From Sialis fuliginosa (taxonomy: Eukaryota; Arthropoda; Insecta; Megaloptera; Sialidae), in assembly GCA_961205875.1 (NCBI GenBank), contig OY540821.1:13206001-13270000 (forward strand): DNA of 64,000 bases, in the 5' to 3' direction. The notes under the pieces were generated by a model. It searched no databases and had not been told where the DNA came from. It was given only the letters and a program-made list of their open reading frames with translations. The position numbers were made by a program, and so were the translations under genes. Below, piece by piece: positions 22,350-34,891 of the stretch; position 1 is the stretch's first letter; every line of letters begins with the position of its first letter.

Positions 22350-24550
22350 CTATTTCCCCATTATATCAAAATAAAACAATATCACAACGATCTATAACCT
22401 GTTAACTAGTTCATAAAAGCAATTGGCACCGTTACGGTTGGCTAATTACGTCGTAGTGTGCCTTGACCGAAGTCGTCTACTGTGGTGACATCTATGGGGC
22501 GTGTATTGTTACTTATTAAGCGGGCAATTTCTCTAAGACTCTATATCCGCTTACACAGCAATCTGGATTTACTTCGTTTTAGATTAATTCTGTCTGGATA
22601 ATTACAATAAAACTGAACCTTAAAGACATCTAATCTGTATCAAAAGTAATGTAAATATAATGTAAAACCATGTGTTTCATTTAAATTTAACCATCAAGAC
22701 ACCATTCTGCCAAAAGAGCTTATGTTAATTTTAAAAAAGTAATTGAAAACTATTCAGTAAAACGTTCTGATATTTTTTGTGAATATTTGAGATGTGGTAA
22801 GGAATAACTTTATGAAATTAACTATTTGTTGGTAAAATTAGAAACGTGTCATAAATCCTTAACGTTTAAACAGTGTTACACTTGATATTTTATTCAGTGA
22901 AAATAATAATCAAACCGTTTTTTATATATAATATTCCTCCGTGCTAAAAGTTTTCAAAAATACATATAATTTAAAAATAAGAAGCTAAAAACTTTTTCTG
23001 TAACATTAATTTTACCCCATTTATCCAATAAAAACTTTTGTACGCATTTTGAAAGTTGGCTTCACTTTGATCTTTTCTCAAATATAAAGTATTTGTTAAA
23101 ATAAAATTATAAAACTTCGGCATATTTTACATATCTAGCCCATGTTACCTCTAATGCCGACAATTATATTGAAACAAACTTTTTCTAATAAATGTTGAAA
23201 TTCTGGGAACAAGTTTATTCCAAATTAAAATATTTTATACAGTGTTAAACACATAATATGAAATTGATTAAATTTCAAACTTGAAATTTATTAAATATAT
23301 GTCCTCAAACATTTAATTTCATTTTTCAATCTCATATTTTAATAATAGTTTCAAATTAATTATTACTTTTTTTTTGTTTTGAGATCTCTTATGTAATTTT
23401 AAAAATAGTAATCCTGATGAAAAGCGAAAAGTTAAACGAAAAAAGAAAATCATTTTTAATAAAAACATTCTTGTATACAGGGTGTCAAAGATGAGCGTGA
23501 AATGCATGGGGATTTCCTAAACGGTAAGATGAGATTAATTATTTGTAAGGAAGGGGTGAATATTACTACATCAAAAAATATTAATAATTCTATGTGGTAA
23601 ATGGCAATAACTTTTTTGTCAAAGTAGATAGATATTTTTTGTTTTTTAATTATAATTATTGTAAAATTAAAAACGTCTTTAATTTTTTTCAAAATTATAT
23701 TCAACTTTTTATTTTTTATACCTATGATATATTAGGTAATTAATACAATAAAATTTTACATCTTAAATACCTAAGTAGGTACATTTTTATTTAATGTTCT
23801 TTTATCTACAATATCTCATTTTTATGTGACGAATTAATCAATCATATAGATAAAACAGGATTATAAAAAAGTAATCAATTATGTATCTATACATACATAC
23901 ACGTAGGTATATCCATAATTCATTAATATATAAGTTGTACTGAATAATAATTACTAATTAATAATAATTAATTAAAACTACACACAAATTAATCTGATGT
24001 AAATATATTGAATCTACGCTTAAAAAATTCATAAAGTTTTGTATTTTAATTAATGTGTACCAAAATTGGTATTGGCATCCCAGTAATCCTTTGATGTCAA
24101 CATACACCCACCTCTCGGTATCTGATAAATTGTCATTATTTAATACTCAAACATTTTGATTTCTGGTGACATGACGCGGGATGAATTACGAGCACGCCGT
24201 ATATTTTGTTTGTTTACAAATCGACTGGAACATCTAGATGTATTTTTGGTAAATATATGATCGAATCATTTGTTAGGGACTGATATTTTATCATGGTCTT
24301 TGTATACTGGATTCCAAAGCGACTATGAGTTAGATATTGCATTTATAATAAATTAATTTTTAGTATGCTAAAGCGATTATTCTTTCCATTCGGTTTCTAT
24401 ACATATATATACTTTGTTACATTTAAGTTTGCAGTGGTTGCCGGGGTTTTTGACGGTACGAGTCTTAGACAAGGAAAGATAAAGGACTCATAACACACTA
24501 CCTAGCGTTGTTACCATATCGCTTCACAAAAAATCGCTCCATGAGTCATA
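22350..24550. other. No gene; two orphan element ends
   Basis: At 23478, CAGGGTGTCAAAGATGAGCG preceded by TA looks like a Tc1/mariner-type terminus without a visible partner. At 24432, CAGTGGTTGCCGGGG resembles an hAT end, also unpaired. 24462-24497 shares about 35 bp with 5770-5802 in inverted orientation. Nothing else was recognised. Confidence 0.45.
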
Positions 24551-24555
24551 AAAAA

Positions 24556-25078
24556 ATCAATATTTGTATGACGAGTTGAAGTTCACTGCAGGAAATTTCA
24601 CTAAAAAATTTAGAATTTTTGATTTCGTTAAAAGTATATTTATTGTATAGAAAATGACGTGAAAAGTTGAATGGTTCAAACCGCAGGTCTGTATCTCAAA
24701 CCGTTCTCGAGATATAGCCTCTCGAAGTTTTAGTTTTTTCAAATTTTTGGAGAAAAAAGGCCATAACTTTTGAACGTGTGGTCGGAATTGATTTTAGTTG
24801 ACGGATTTGAAATCAGCGTGTCAAAATCTATATAATGACATGTATAATATTTTAAAACTCGACAAAAAAAATTTGGTCAAAAATCGACATTTTTTTAAGG
24901 TATACCCCTTTGAATTTTTTCGATTTTTCGCGAAATTTTTTTTTTCGAGTTTTAAAGTACTATACATGTCATTATATAGATTTTGACATGCTGATTCCAA
25001 ATCCGACAACTAAAATCAATTCCGACCATCCGTTCTTAAAAATTTTGAAAAAACTGAAACTTTGAGAGGCTATATCTA
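24556..25078. mobile_element. Family B core, copy 2 (both termini missing)
   Basis: Homology to the palindromic core of 11465-12569 begins at the TATTTGTATGACGAGTTGAA tract and ends at GAGAGGCTATATCT. The left arm is nearly complete. The right arm has a deletion after CCGACCATCCGTTC. The central spacer is inverted relative to the 12.0 kb copy: CGACATTTTTTTAAGGTATA is read here on the plus strand. Spacer inversion between arms is expected from recombination within an inverted repeat. Mirrored open frames (24798-24986 plus, 24821-25009 minus) are by-products. Confidence 0.8.
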
Positions 25079-25079
25079 A

Positions 25080-25755
25080 TCTTAATTAAAACCAATCGAT
25101 ATTAAATTAAGTGAATATGGAGACTGTAATGTTCTCATTTAGAAAATGTAAACATGTAAGGGGGTTACTGAAGAAATTTAATATATATCATTTTATCAAA
25201 TTTCATACGAAAAAAATATTGGGACGAGAGTAATACCACACTGCAAAGCATGCTTTGGGTGTGTTAATTGGTGTATTATTAATTAGATAGTTTAAATAAG
25301 TTCGTATCTATATTTGGCTAAATTAAAAATACATTATTTATTTATTGTAAGTATAATTTAACCACAGTATGAGTAAAGTAAAATTTGTTACGTAAATAAT
25401 TTTCCCCATGCACACATTCTGTTAATGAATCAAATTTCACTACAAACTAATTGTAATTTCGTTGTTAATTACAACAGTCAATATAAATGTTGTCCGTAGA
25501 AGAAAATTTAATTATTAATTTTGAATTTGTATTTGATTAAAATTGTTCAAATACATTATAACCATGTCTACTTATATTTAACAAATTGTGATGCTAAGTA
25601 TGTATATAACTAAATATTTACCGCAAAATTTATTTATTAAATAGTTCAATAATATTATCAAATATCCTAAATATTTCACAGTAATTTAGTAATAAAATAT
25701 TAAATAATTTATTTCACCAAAATGGTAAATCCACAATGCGAATATCATAAATAGT
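25080..25755. other. No recognised feature
   Basis: AT-rich sequence with no gene, TIR or tandem repeat detected. Confidence 0.5.
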
Positions 25756-25759
25756 AATT

Positions 25760-26403
25760 TGTGTTTCCGTTTTTTATGCTTTGTAACTTGTAATGAACAA
25801 ACAAAATCAGAAATTTGGTATACGGACGTAGATCGACAACCCAAAAACAGAAATGATGGTATTTTTGAAAAAACAATTTTTTGGACCCAATTCCCATCGA
25901 CTGAAAAGTATATTCAACATTTTTTTTCACTTAATCCATTGAGTGGATAGGTCTCCTAAAATGCAACAAAAAATGTCTTATGTTGATTTTAACCCTACAG
26001 TCACGATGAATATTTTTTTACCCCCCTTTAATTTCTAAACTATCAATTAAAAAAATCTGAAGAATTTACAGAATGTAGTTTTTAATTAGTACTTTCAACG
26101 AAAATCATAACGAACACTGTCAAAAAAATTTTCCACGTACCCCAACAAAAAATGTTATATGACATTTTGATTTTAACCCTTCCGGCCGCGTATATTTGAT
26201 TTTAAAAATGTCGTTATCAGAGCGTCCTTCCCTCTAATTTCTAAACCACCCATTCAAAAAATCTAGTAGCTTTGATTTAGTACACTAGCAAAAATTGTTT
26301 ATGATGAAAAATTTTGAAATTTTTTTATTTTATAAATTGTAGTGAGAATGACTACGGAACCCTATCATGTGCGTGTCCAACACGAACTTGGCCGTTTGTT
26401 TTT
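25760..26403. mobile_element. Interspersed repeat N, copy 1, with an internal ~180-bp duplication
   Basis: It is homologous in order to 48857-49290: GTTTCCG start, AAATTTGGTATACGGACGTA, an ATGCAACAAAAAATG tract, CTAATTTCTAAAC, and the end GACTACGGAACCCTATCATG followed by CGAACTTGGCCG. Here the CAACAAAAAATGT...TAATTTCTAAAC unit occurs twice (25964 and 26143, offset 179). The other copy has it once. The terminal tract resembles a repeat ending that I know from lepidopteran genomes (general knowledge, not verified). No coding capacity. Confidence 0.65.
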
Positions 26404-26404
26404 T

Positions 26405-29400
26405 TAAATTATTTTCCAACAAATAAAATATTGGTAATAAATATGGTATAAATATTCCTCCACACGCTCTTGTATTTCCGCAAGAGTTTTCTGTGTCACA
26501 TAACACAATCTATATAGATCTAATTGCAAAATAAAATGCACTATGCTTTTGACATTAATATTCATTCATCAGCACGAATGCATTACACATGTACAATAAT
26601 GTACAGAGATGTTAATTTGGTTTATATACTTTTTAATCAAGATTAAAAGTCCATAATAAACATGTCAAACGAACATTAAATATAAACAGTAATTAAATTT
26701 GTGGTTTATTAAATATATGTTTTACATATTTGTATAGATACGTATTAATATTTGTACATACATATATGTTAATATTTTAATGGATATGTTTTATAATTAC
26801 CGTAATCCGGGGCTACTTTGACATATTTTAAATACACTTTTTTTAAATCCAAAATTCAACAGTAGAATAATAGGTTTCTTGGCTATCTTTATCAGTAATT
26901 CAAGTCTTGCCGAGCTTCCCCCTCCCCGCGAATTTATATATACATTTTTAACAAGGGTTATTTTGACATGTTATTAAATTGATTCAAAAGTCAAAGATAA
27001 CAAACAAGTTACTTTGACATCATTTTAATTAAAATAATACGTATGTTTACATTATATAGGTAAAAAAAAATAATAAAACAACGGTTTTAATCAATCACAT
27101 TGACATTTTTATTTATAAAACATTTTTTTTAAATTTTAATAGGAACTTTTATTTTATGACATTTTGTAAAATCAGTCAGGATATTAAAATAGACATCAAT
27201 CCTTACAAATAATCAATATAAAAATTATAAGCAACATTACAAAAATATATTTATCAGTATACTTACATATCTCGCATTCATAGGTTATAGTAGCAGTGTA
27301 AAAATTGGGGTCGGCAAGATTGAGGTACAAAAAAAGAAAAAAAAGTAGCAACGGAAAAAAAGGTTTTAAATTTTTTGAGAAAAATAATTTGCAGAGAAAT
27401 AGAAAATACGGCCATTATTTTTCATGAATAAAATTTTCATGTAAAAAATAAAAATACCAAATATCGATACATTGTAAAAAAAATTCCTTACGCCGCGTCT
27501 GGTTGACAAACTGTCGTATTATTTGGGATATAAAATTCGATATACCTATGACATGAGCTGTCACAAGTTATTGCCGCTTCTGGTTGATTTGACCAAGTAA
27601 ACAACTTATCGATATGAATTTATTTGATATATATGGGGCTGGAAACTTTTACACGTTTTCAGGTCATAAAAATTTGCTTTATTGTACTAACTTCAAGTTT
27701 TAGTGCCCTGTTTTTGCCAAAAAGCATAAAAGTTATATTCCTTAATTTACGATTTAAACATATATAGCAGGTATTGTGTCTCACCTTTATGAAGGCATTT
27801 TATTATTTTTGTATTTCCAGGTAATATAACACATAACGCATGTTTTTAATTTGATCAATTATGAAAAAAAAGAGTTTATGCTAGTTTCATATGAAGAACT
27901 AACTAGGGAAAAATATAAATAAATTGTAACGTAGAATATTGTTTTCAAAATTACTTTATCCGCCATTGTGGTTTTTGCAACCGTTTTATATTTCTGATTA
28001 TGGTGTGCTGTAAGTTCTGCTTCCTAAGCTGCATCTACGTAATGCTTTTTGTCGTTCAAATGCGAACCATCAGAAAACGCCAACGGAATTACAATACCGG
28101 GTCGTCAGCACTAAAAAATATATATAACAGCACATATAACTTTATATGTTTAAGAGGGGAGGGGGTTATATAAAAACTCGATTATTTCCTTGAAATACGC
28201 TGAAATAATCGTTTCAATTTATTCTAACGTTATTATTAGTGTGTATTTACAGTATATTTTTAGCAAAGGAAATTGTTTTTTTGTATTTATTTTTATTTCA
28301 GTAATTTAAATAAAAAAATGAGAGAAACAATAATATAGTTGGTTTAAGATGATATTCTATTACTAGCGGACCCATTCTGGAGCACCAAACCAACATATGA
28401 TGTGAATATGGCTTCGATACGTCCAGTGGTTTAGGCCTGATGAGAACATATACTTACGCACCAACGTTTTTTCTTTCATATTAAGATTAAGAAAATATTG
28501 TGCAATTTTTTTTGTTTAGTCCCTCAAATAAAATAGTAGCGAAGAATATAGGTACTGACAATAATATATACTAAAAATATTTTATTTAATTTAACTCGGT
28601 ATGTACTTTATATATCGCAAAACAAATAAATAATGCCAAACTCTATAAAATAATCTCCACTGAGATCAACCTAAAGTATCAGTTGACATGTAACACTATA
28701 ACAGCTTCTCAAACGTTCAAAATTGTTACACACAGTAACGTGTCAAAATTTAAAATTGATTTCCCATAAGAGTCAAGTTTACCCGTGGGTTTTTTCCAAT
28801 ATAAAACCAATGTTACTTAAAATACACTATTCGAATAATAATAAATGATGGATATATGTTATTATATTTTTCCTCTTTCTCCAGTTTTAGGGGTAATCAA
28901 TCATGAACTTGAATCATGTCGTTTGTAATTTACAATAAAGTTGACATTGTTTGATGATTTGTAAATGTTTGCTATACATATTATAGTTTAACATGGATTT
29001 ATAAAATTTTATTGATATAGAAATTGTAAAATTTATTATTTGTTATGTCCAATATTCAACTGCAAAATAAATATATATTAACGTTCTTGTATACAATCAT
29101 ACCCCAAAGTTACGTCATCTTTGGTTCAATATGTATGTCAAACCTGAAAATATTTGTAAATCAAAGCACTATTATTTTTATGCCGTTTCAATTATCAACT
29201 GACCCAAAGTCGCTATTCACGAATAGCCTTAACTCGGGGAATGAATAAAAAGTACCGATATTAAGATTTTTTTTAAAAATATTACAAAAAATAATTTTTA
29301 ATTATAAATACATACCTACACAATTTTTTAACAACCCAATGTCTTTCAAGAACAGAATGAAATAATAATTCTGATGGTAAAAATATTTTTGAGTTCATAT

Positions 29401-30560
29401 TTTAACATTTTTCTGTAAATAATTTTTACTCAGAACATTTTCGCAAAGAAAATAAATTAATTGAAATTTCGGAGCCCGAGGTAATTCCGAACAAATTTGC
29501 CAGCTCTAAAGCTCTGATAAAAACATTAAAAATATCTCAAGCTCATAATATATGAGTAACATTGGTACAGGTGAATCCGCAAAAACTTACATTCACATAC
29601 TGCCTCGTACTTTAGAATAAATTTAATCAACTCCACAAATAAAGCCCTTATAGAAAGCGAAATGAGTTTAAATTTACATTAACTTACAACACATTTACAT
29701 AAATTACATGAACACACACGATTTTCAAAAACATGGAGTTAAAAAAGAAGCCCAGCAAAAATAAAAGTGAAAATCGATTTAAGCGATAATTACGGTCGTG
29801 ATGATGACGGTATAAATATTCAGTGTTTTTGCCGAGGACGGATCATCAGAGCAGCTTATTTCCGATGCGGAATAATTCAGAATTGATTATTTAGTAGCTA
29901 GATGCGCGTTTAATCCGGTCCCAAGCCCCCTTTGATGCACGGTAACCTTTACAATATATCGTGCATTCATGCTAATGTATTCATTTATGGGTCGAATTCA
30001 ATAAGGACTCTTTGCAAAGATTACCCCCCCCCCCCCCTTCCCATTTTATAGTTTTAATATTTACACTTAATTAACAAGTTCTGATATCAAATTGAGTATT
30101 CAATTCAAACCACATAAAAAATTTTTACCTAGAAAAAATACATTGTAAGCTTTTAGTGTTTTTTAAAGGAGGGCAAATGGAATATTAAAAAAAAAATTTT
30201 GTGAGGTATATCAAATTAAACTTGAAATTTAAATATGCAAACGTTTTATTATCATTAAAATCTTCGTTTCGTAAATTTTCAAAAAATCTTAAAAATATTT
30301 TATCTACCCATATCTTTGAAAGTATTTTTTTTTAATTGTTAATGTGTATAAAATGCCGAGATGACAATAAAATAATGAGAACTTAAGTTTTTTTTTAAAT
30401 AATTTAAAATTAGAATGTAATAAAAATGTAAAATATGTACATTGTACCTTTCCGATAATATTTAAACTAATTGTAAGTGTATAAATCAGTTATTCTTTAA
30501 TATTTGTGATTACTAGAGTTCACAAATGCAAGTCAAATAACATAATCGGATGAATTATAA
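26405..30560. other. 4 kb without genes; minor motifs
   Basis: The motifs seen are these. Three loosely spaced tracts like GGGGCTACTTTGACATA fall between 26808 and 27025. The pair CGCCGCGTCTGGTTGAC (about 27491) and TGCCGCTTCTGGTTGAT (about 27570) repeats at about 80 bp, a style seen at the ends of some MITEs. A C14 run sits at 30024-30037. A 67-codon frame at 29045-29248 has no recognisable domain. No exon could be supported. Confidence 0.45.
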
Positions 30561-30561
30561 A

Positions 30562-30618
30562 ACTATACAATACGGAACACTGATACGCGAGGCTTGACTC
30601 GCATTTGACGGTTCAATT
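30562..30618 (-). repeat. Repeat M motif, copy 2
   Basis: ACTATACAATACGGAACACT followed by GATACGCGAGGCTTGACTCG and CATTTGACGG matches, in reverse orientation, the motif at 15047-15099 and 34892-34945. The flanks show no further obvious similarity. Confidence 0.6.
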
Positions 30619-30735
30619 TTCAGTTTTTAACTAACGGTACTAATCGGTAATAAAAAAACGTATAATATGTACACTATACATACTATAAAAAATTGTTAAA
30701 TTAATTGATATGAATTAATACTTTTTATTATGCAG

Positions 30736-30847
30736 CCAAAAGGTTCTCAAAGTTTGGGTTGCAGATCGAATATTGATGAATCGCGAGAAAAATTTCAAGT
30801 TTTAATTTTAAAGTGGTTCTTGGTTCATATAAGTTTGAGAACCTCTG
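30736..30847. mobile_element. Short hAT-like MITE remnant (~112 bp)
   Basis: AAGGTTCTCAAAGTTTGGG on the left faces AAGTTTGAGAACCTCTG on the right. The right end in reverse complement begins CAGAGGTTCTCAAACTT, a typical hAT MITE terminus. No matching 8-bp flank was found. An 83-codon frame (30730-30981) runs through it and is not considered a gene. Confidence 0.5.
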
Positions 30848-31388
30848 ATCCATCCGGTCCTAGAAAGGGTTGTTATAATGATTATGTTTATAACACAAAC
30901 AAACTGAATATACGATTAGACTTTATACTGAATGTTTCTGGAAATATATGGTGTATTTATGAACACGGATTATGTTTTTGATGTTGTTTGTTTTTGACAC
31001 ATATAGTATGCATATTTGATTAATATTCAGCAAATAAATATCAATTATGCAATCATCTAGATCTGTATGAATAAATATTTAATTATTTTCTGTACTTCTA
31101 CATGTGTACAGTACATACCAAAAACCAAAAATAATCTGACTTTTTATTTAATTTATTGTTATTTTATGTTCCCGCATATTAATTATAATAGTTTTATGTA
31201 TGTTTTGTTATAGTTAATAATAATAGTGTCAGATAGTTTATACACATATTTTTATCTGATGAATTTAATTCAGTTTCTAATTTTGACGAACTGATAATAA
31301 TATAAAATTTTAAATTTTTAATTTGATTTTATCAAGAAAAGTTAGTTGCATTTTTATTTTAGGTATGTATTTAAAAATTAAGCAAGTA

Positions 31389-31879
31389 AGGTACTGGTAC
31401 CAGTCTTGGATATAACCCCAGTTTGATTACTACCATTTCTGAATATTAATCTATATACATTTAACTCTCTTACAGCGTAATTTGATGACAATCTACTTAT
31501 AGGTGTCAAAATGGTGGACATTTAAACTAATTATTAGTTTTTTATTTATTTATTATAATATTAACATTGACGATTATTTCTTTTATCTTTAATATCGTAG
31601 TACTTATCATTTTGGAATCATTAGCAGGTGTCCATTACTTCGTGCTCATTACTGATTTTACTCTATCCATTACTGGAGAAAATACATAAACAAAATGAAA
31701 TGCTATAATTTAAAAAACAAACTAAATTTTCGAACTCTGGTAATTAAATTGATTAAATAAAGAGTTACTCGTTTTATTAGTACCTAACATGAGTTCATGA
31801 GAATTACAAAAAAGAAGCCCGTCAATCACAAAAACAGTAAACCTTGCTCTTATAACGGCCATAACTGGTGCCACTACCT
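31389..31879. mobile_element. Family A MITE, copy 2 (491 bp, intact TA flanks)
   Basis: AGGTACTGGTACCAGTCTTG at the left and AGGTAGTGGCACCAGTTATG (reverse complement of the right end) form the TIR. TA is present on both sides (31387-31388, 31880-31881). The interior is alignable along its length with 32354-32870 and 35650-36040, including the ATCTATATACATTTAACT and ACATGAGTTCATGAGAATTA tracts. Confidence 0.8.
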
Positions 31880-32208
31880 TATATATTATTATAAATACAC
31901 ATTTCCAAACCTGCTTGGGGTGTGCAATATATACTTGCTTAATTAGTATAGTATATATAGTATATAAATTTTAATTTAGTTATTTTCAATAAAGAAGAAA
32001 TGATTTTTTAATTTGAATATTATTTTTACCCCTCCAACCAAGACACAGAGGTAAATATAAATATTTAAATTAACTGGCCGCTCACGTGAAGAAAAATTCC
32101 GTGGATTCCATTATTCGCTGTATCGGTATTTTCTACCGTACCTATTCCATCAGTCTATATTATGTGCGCTTTACCGGCAACACCTGCACTTGACAGATAG
32201 CGGTCTAC

Positions 32209-32266
32209 ATGTGTATGCGTGCGTGTGTGTGTGTGTATGTGTTTGTACGTGAGTTGACGTGTGTGA
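32209..32266. repeat. GT-rich microsatellite
   Basis: An imperfect (GT)n tract with interspersed ATGTGT and GTACGT lies between two family A copies. Confidence 0.8.
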
Positions 32267-32353
32267 TACGAAGGGTTCCTAACCTATGAGTCGCTTTTAT
32301 GTAATCATGGGTAGTAAAATATTTTCTAGTACAAAATTTAATATAAATAAAAA

Positions 32354-32870
32354 AGGTAGTGGTACCAGTCTTGGCAAGGACCTCAGTAATGACAAATTTT
32401 TAATTAAATGTACTGATGAATATTAATCTATATACATTTAACTGTCTTACAGCGTGATTTGATGACAATCGGCCAATAGGTGTCAAAATGGTGGACATTT
32501 AAAATAATAATTAGTATAATTTATTTATTTATTGTTATATAATCATAGCAACTGCTTTACATTGTTTCAAATTTGACGATTTTTTCTTTTAAAACTTTTG
32601 TGTCGAAGTACTTATCATTTTGTAATCATTAGCAAGTGTCCATTACTGGTTTTACCTTTGTCATTACTGGAGAAAAAAACATGAACAAAATAAAAGGCTA
32701 TAATTTAAAAAACAAACTATATTTGCGGACTTTGGTAATTAAATTGATTAAATAAAGAGTTACTTGTTTTATTAGTAACATGAGTTCATGAGAATTACAA
32801 AAAACAAGCCCATTATTCCAAAAAAATCGAAAACTTGCTCTTATAGCGGTCATAACTAGTGCCTTTACCT
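32354..32870. mobile_element. Family A MITE, copy 3 (517 bp)
   Basis: The left end is AGGTAGTGGTACCAGTCTTG. The reverse complement of the right end begins AGGTAAAGGCACTAGTTATG. The right flank is TA and the left flank AA. It lies about 475 bp downstream of copy 2 in the same orientation. Together with copy 4 the family is locally clustered. Confidence 0.8.
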
Positions 32871-32961
32871 TATCTAATTAGGATCGCATCTAAAAATAGT
32901 AAGTTATAGTGGAATATATAGTTATCAAATACAAATCCCTTAACCATAAAAATTGTAAGAG

Positions 32962-33013
32962 TTTAGACTTACACGTGTTTCAATAGCAATGCTATCATCA
33001 TCAGAGTCCTAAA
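32962..33013 (-). ncRNA. Hammerhead-like ribozyme motif with palindromic stem III
   Basis: Read on the minus strand, the segment contains CTGATGA (32998-33004) and GAAA (32978-32981), separated by 16 nt that fold into a 5-bp stem ATAGC/GCTAT with loop ATT. GAAA runs into the self-complementary ACACGTGT (32971-32978), followed by TA at the expected cleavage triplet. The flanks TTTAGACT (32962-32969) and AGTCCTAAA (33005-33013, plus strand) pair over 8 bp with one bulge as stem I. This is type-I topology with a minimal stem III, as known for Penelope-like and retrozyme hammerheads that act as dimers. One extra U between CTGATGA and stem II departs from consensus, so it may be inactive. Confidence 0.4.
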
Positions 33014-33014
33014 G

Positions 33015-34890
33015 ACACTAACTTAAATCTTAATAACTACGACTATTTATATACCATAGAAGCTACAGAACCAGAACTTGTCCTGGAACGATAAACGTTG
33101 ACCGTGATAGAGTTGTAAGAAGATCTACAAAATATTTGACAAATTATTAAGAATAGTGAATCAACAAGTTGTTTTAGCTTCTTATGAACAAGTTAATTAA
33201 CAACAACAACTTAATTATTATCAACGATATATTTTTGAATATGTACACAGCACAGTGACCTGAAACTGTCTTTCCGGCGCCTCAAACATTAAAATTTCTC
33301 TCATGTAGTACAAACTTCACTTCGCTATGCAAGATCAACATGGGTTCATTTAACCTCGGGTGGTGTATGTCCCCCCTTTTACCCACACACACACACAAAC
33401 AGCAGTGGCGTACGATAAATTGTGGAATAGAGTGCTGAATAATATAAAATTATGACTTTTCAGAGAGATATTTAGTTTTATCATTAAAAAATATATGTAG
33501 GGTTGTTGAATCTTGATACAACGATTTTTAAATTAGCTTTGCCATGGCTAAATCATAAATGTTGGAAAATAAGTATGGGGAATAAATTATAGATAATTAA
33601 ATACTCGATAGTTTTTATCTAAACATTTTTTTACTTATTTCAAAAATAATTCGAAAATTTGAAAAGGATAAACATCCGTTTCCGGTTGTAATTACTTAAA
33701 ACTTATTCTAATAGTTTTTTTACATAAATTAGAATCTCGTTCACTGTTCACTCTCAGTATTACGTATAAGAAAGTCCCGTGGCTCACATGGAATGAGAAA
33801 TAGTCAATAATTTTTGTTCACATTTTTGTAACATAACATTAATAATCTCCTATTTGATATTCGGAGATTATTATTAATAATAAAAACACGAGTTTATGTA
33901 TGTTTGCTTGTGCGTAACTTATTTAGTTGTTGGGCAACCAAAAATAATGTTCAATCAAAATGTTTATACGTTAAAAAATTATATTTAATTTTACCTGGTA
34001 TAACATTTGTGAAAAGGATATAATATACATAATTATTTATAGAAAAACAAGGATTTTGAAAATAAACAAAACAAGAGGTAATTTGAATAGTCATGATATG
34101 TCCAAATGTCCATGTTTTAAACAACTTTTAACACATGTATTTGTTGTTTATAAAATTGTATTTAACAAAGCCATATTATATTTGATTTTGATTAAATTCA
34201 ATGTTAATTATATAATAAAATAATTTATTATAATATACATTATTTTTAAATATAATTTATATCTATATCATAAGAGAGTTGACATATTGGGGTGGGGTAA
34301 ATTTATGAAAAAAAATAATGTGTTACATATCATAAAAAAGAGTTTAAAAAAATCTATGCAAATTTTGTCGTTCGAAACACATAGTTATTTAATAAAAAAT
34401 AAATAAAAAAATTAAGAAGTACGCCGCGTACCATATTTTGGTAAACACTGATATAAGGGATAAACCCTTATGGGGTTAATTAAGCACAATTAACAAAGTG
34501 TAGAATTTTAATTGTAACACTCGCTTAGATTAAAACTTTTGGATCAGGCTGTACATAATTAAATGCAGTAAAATAATTAAACCTGTGGATGTAATTAAGG
34601 TTTTATCCTGGCACACACATACACTTTTACCTGCATATATGTACATGTAAACTCACCTACACCTAACACATAAACACACGCAAGCTCACGTAACATATTA
34701 TATAAAGTGTTTGATGAGTTACCCCGTCGAGTTTGAGGACGATGTTTATTGCAACTATAAATTAAAATATTTCCGTGCCTACATAATGCTAAAGGTAAAT
34801 AAAACACTGTTGCTGCTGTGAGAGAAAACTCCATTAGAGAGAGGCAAGTTTTGGCTGCTGAAGATAACATTTAAGTTTGCATAATTCAAA
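33015..34890. other. No gene; small hairpin and repeat scraps
   Basis: A (CA)n tract lies at about 33385-33398. AACATCCGTTTCCGGTTGTA near 33669 belongs to repeat S. TAATAATCTCC and GGAGATTATTA at 33840-33874 form an exact 11-bp stem with a 13-nt loop. A 91-codon minus-strand frame at 34595-34870 has no recognisable domain. Confidence 0.45.
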
Positions 34891-34891
34891 A

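Noticed and set aside
23413-23440. CTGATGAAAAGCGAAAAG as a hammerhead core
   Set aside because: The boxes are present, but the intervening 5 nt cannot form a stem II and the flanks do not pair.
23478-23700. CAGGGTGTCAAAGATGAGCG terminus with TA as a new element
   Set aside because: No inverted partner was seen within several kilobases. It may be a solo end of a truncated element.
28436-28475. CCTGATGAG near 28438 as another hammerhead core
   Set aside because: No GAAA box follows at a suitable distance, and no stem II was found.
30024-30037. C14 run as a structural element (i-motif or G-quadruplex)
   Set aside because: A single homopolymer run without the spacing of several G/C tracts. Treated as a simple repeat, as is the C12 at 58645-58656.
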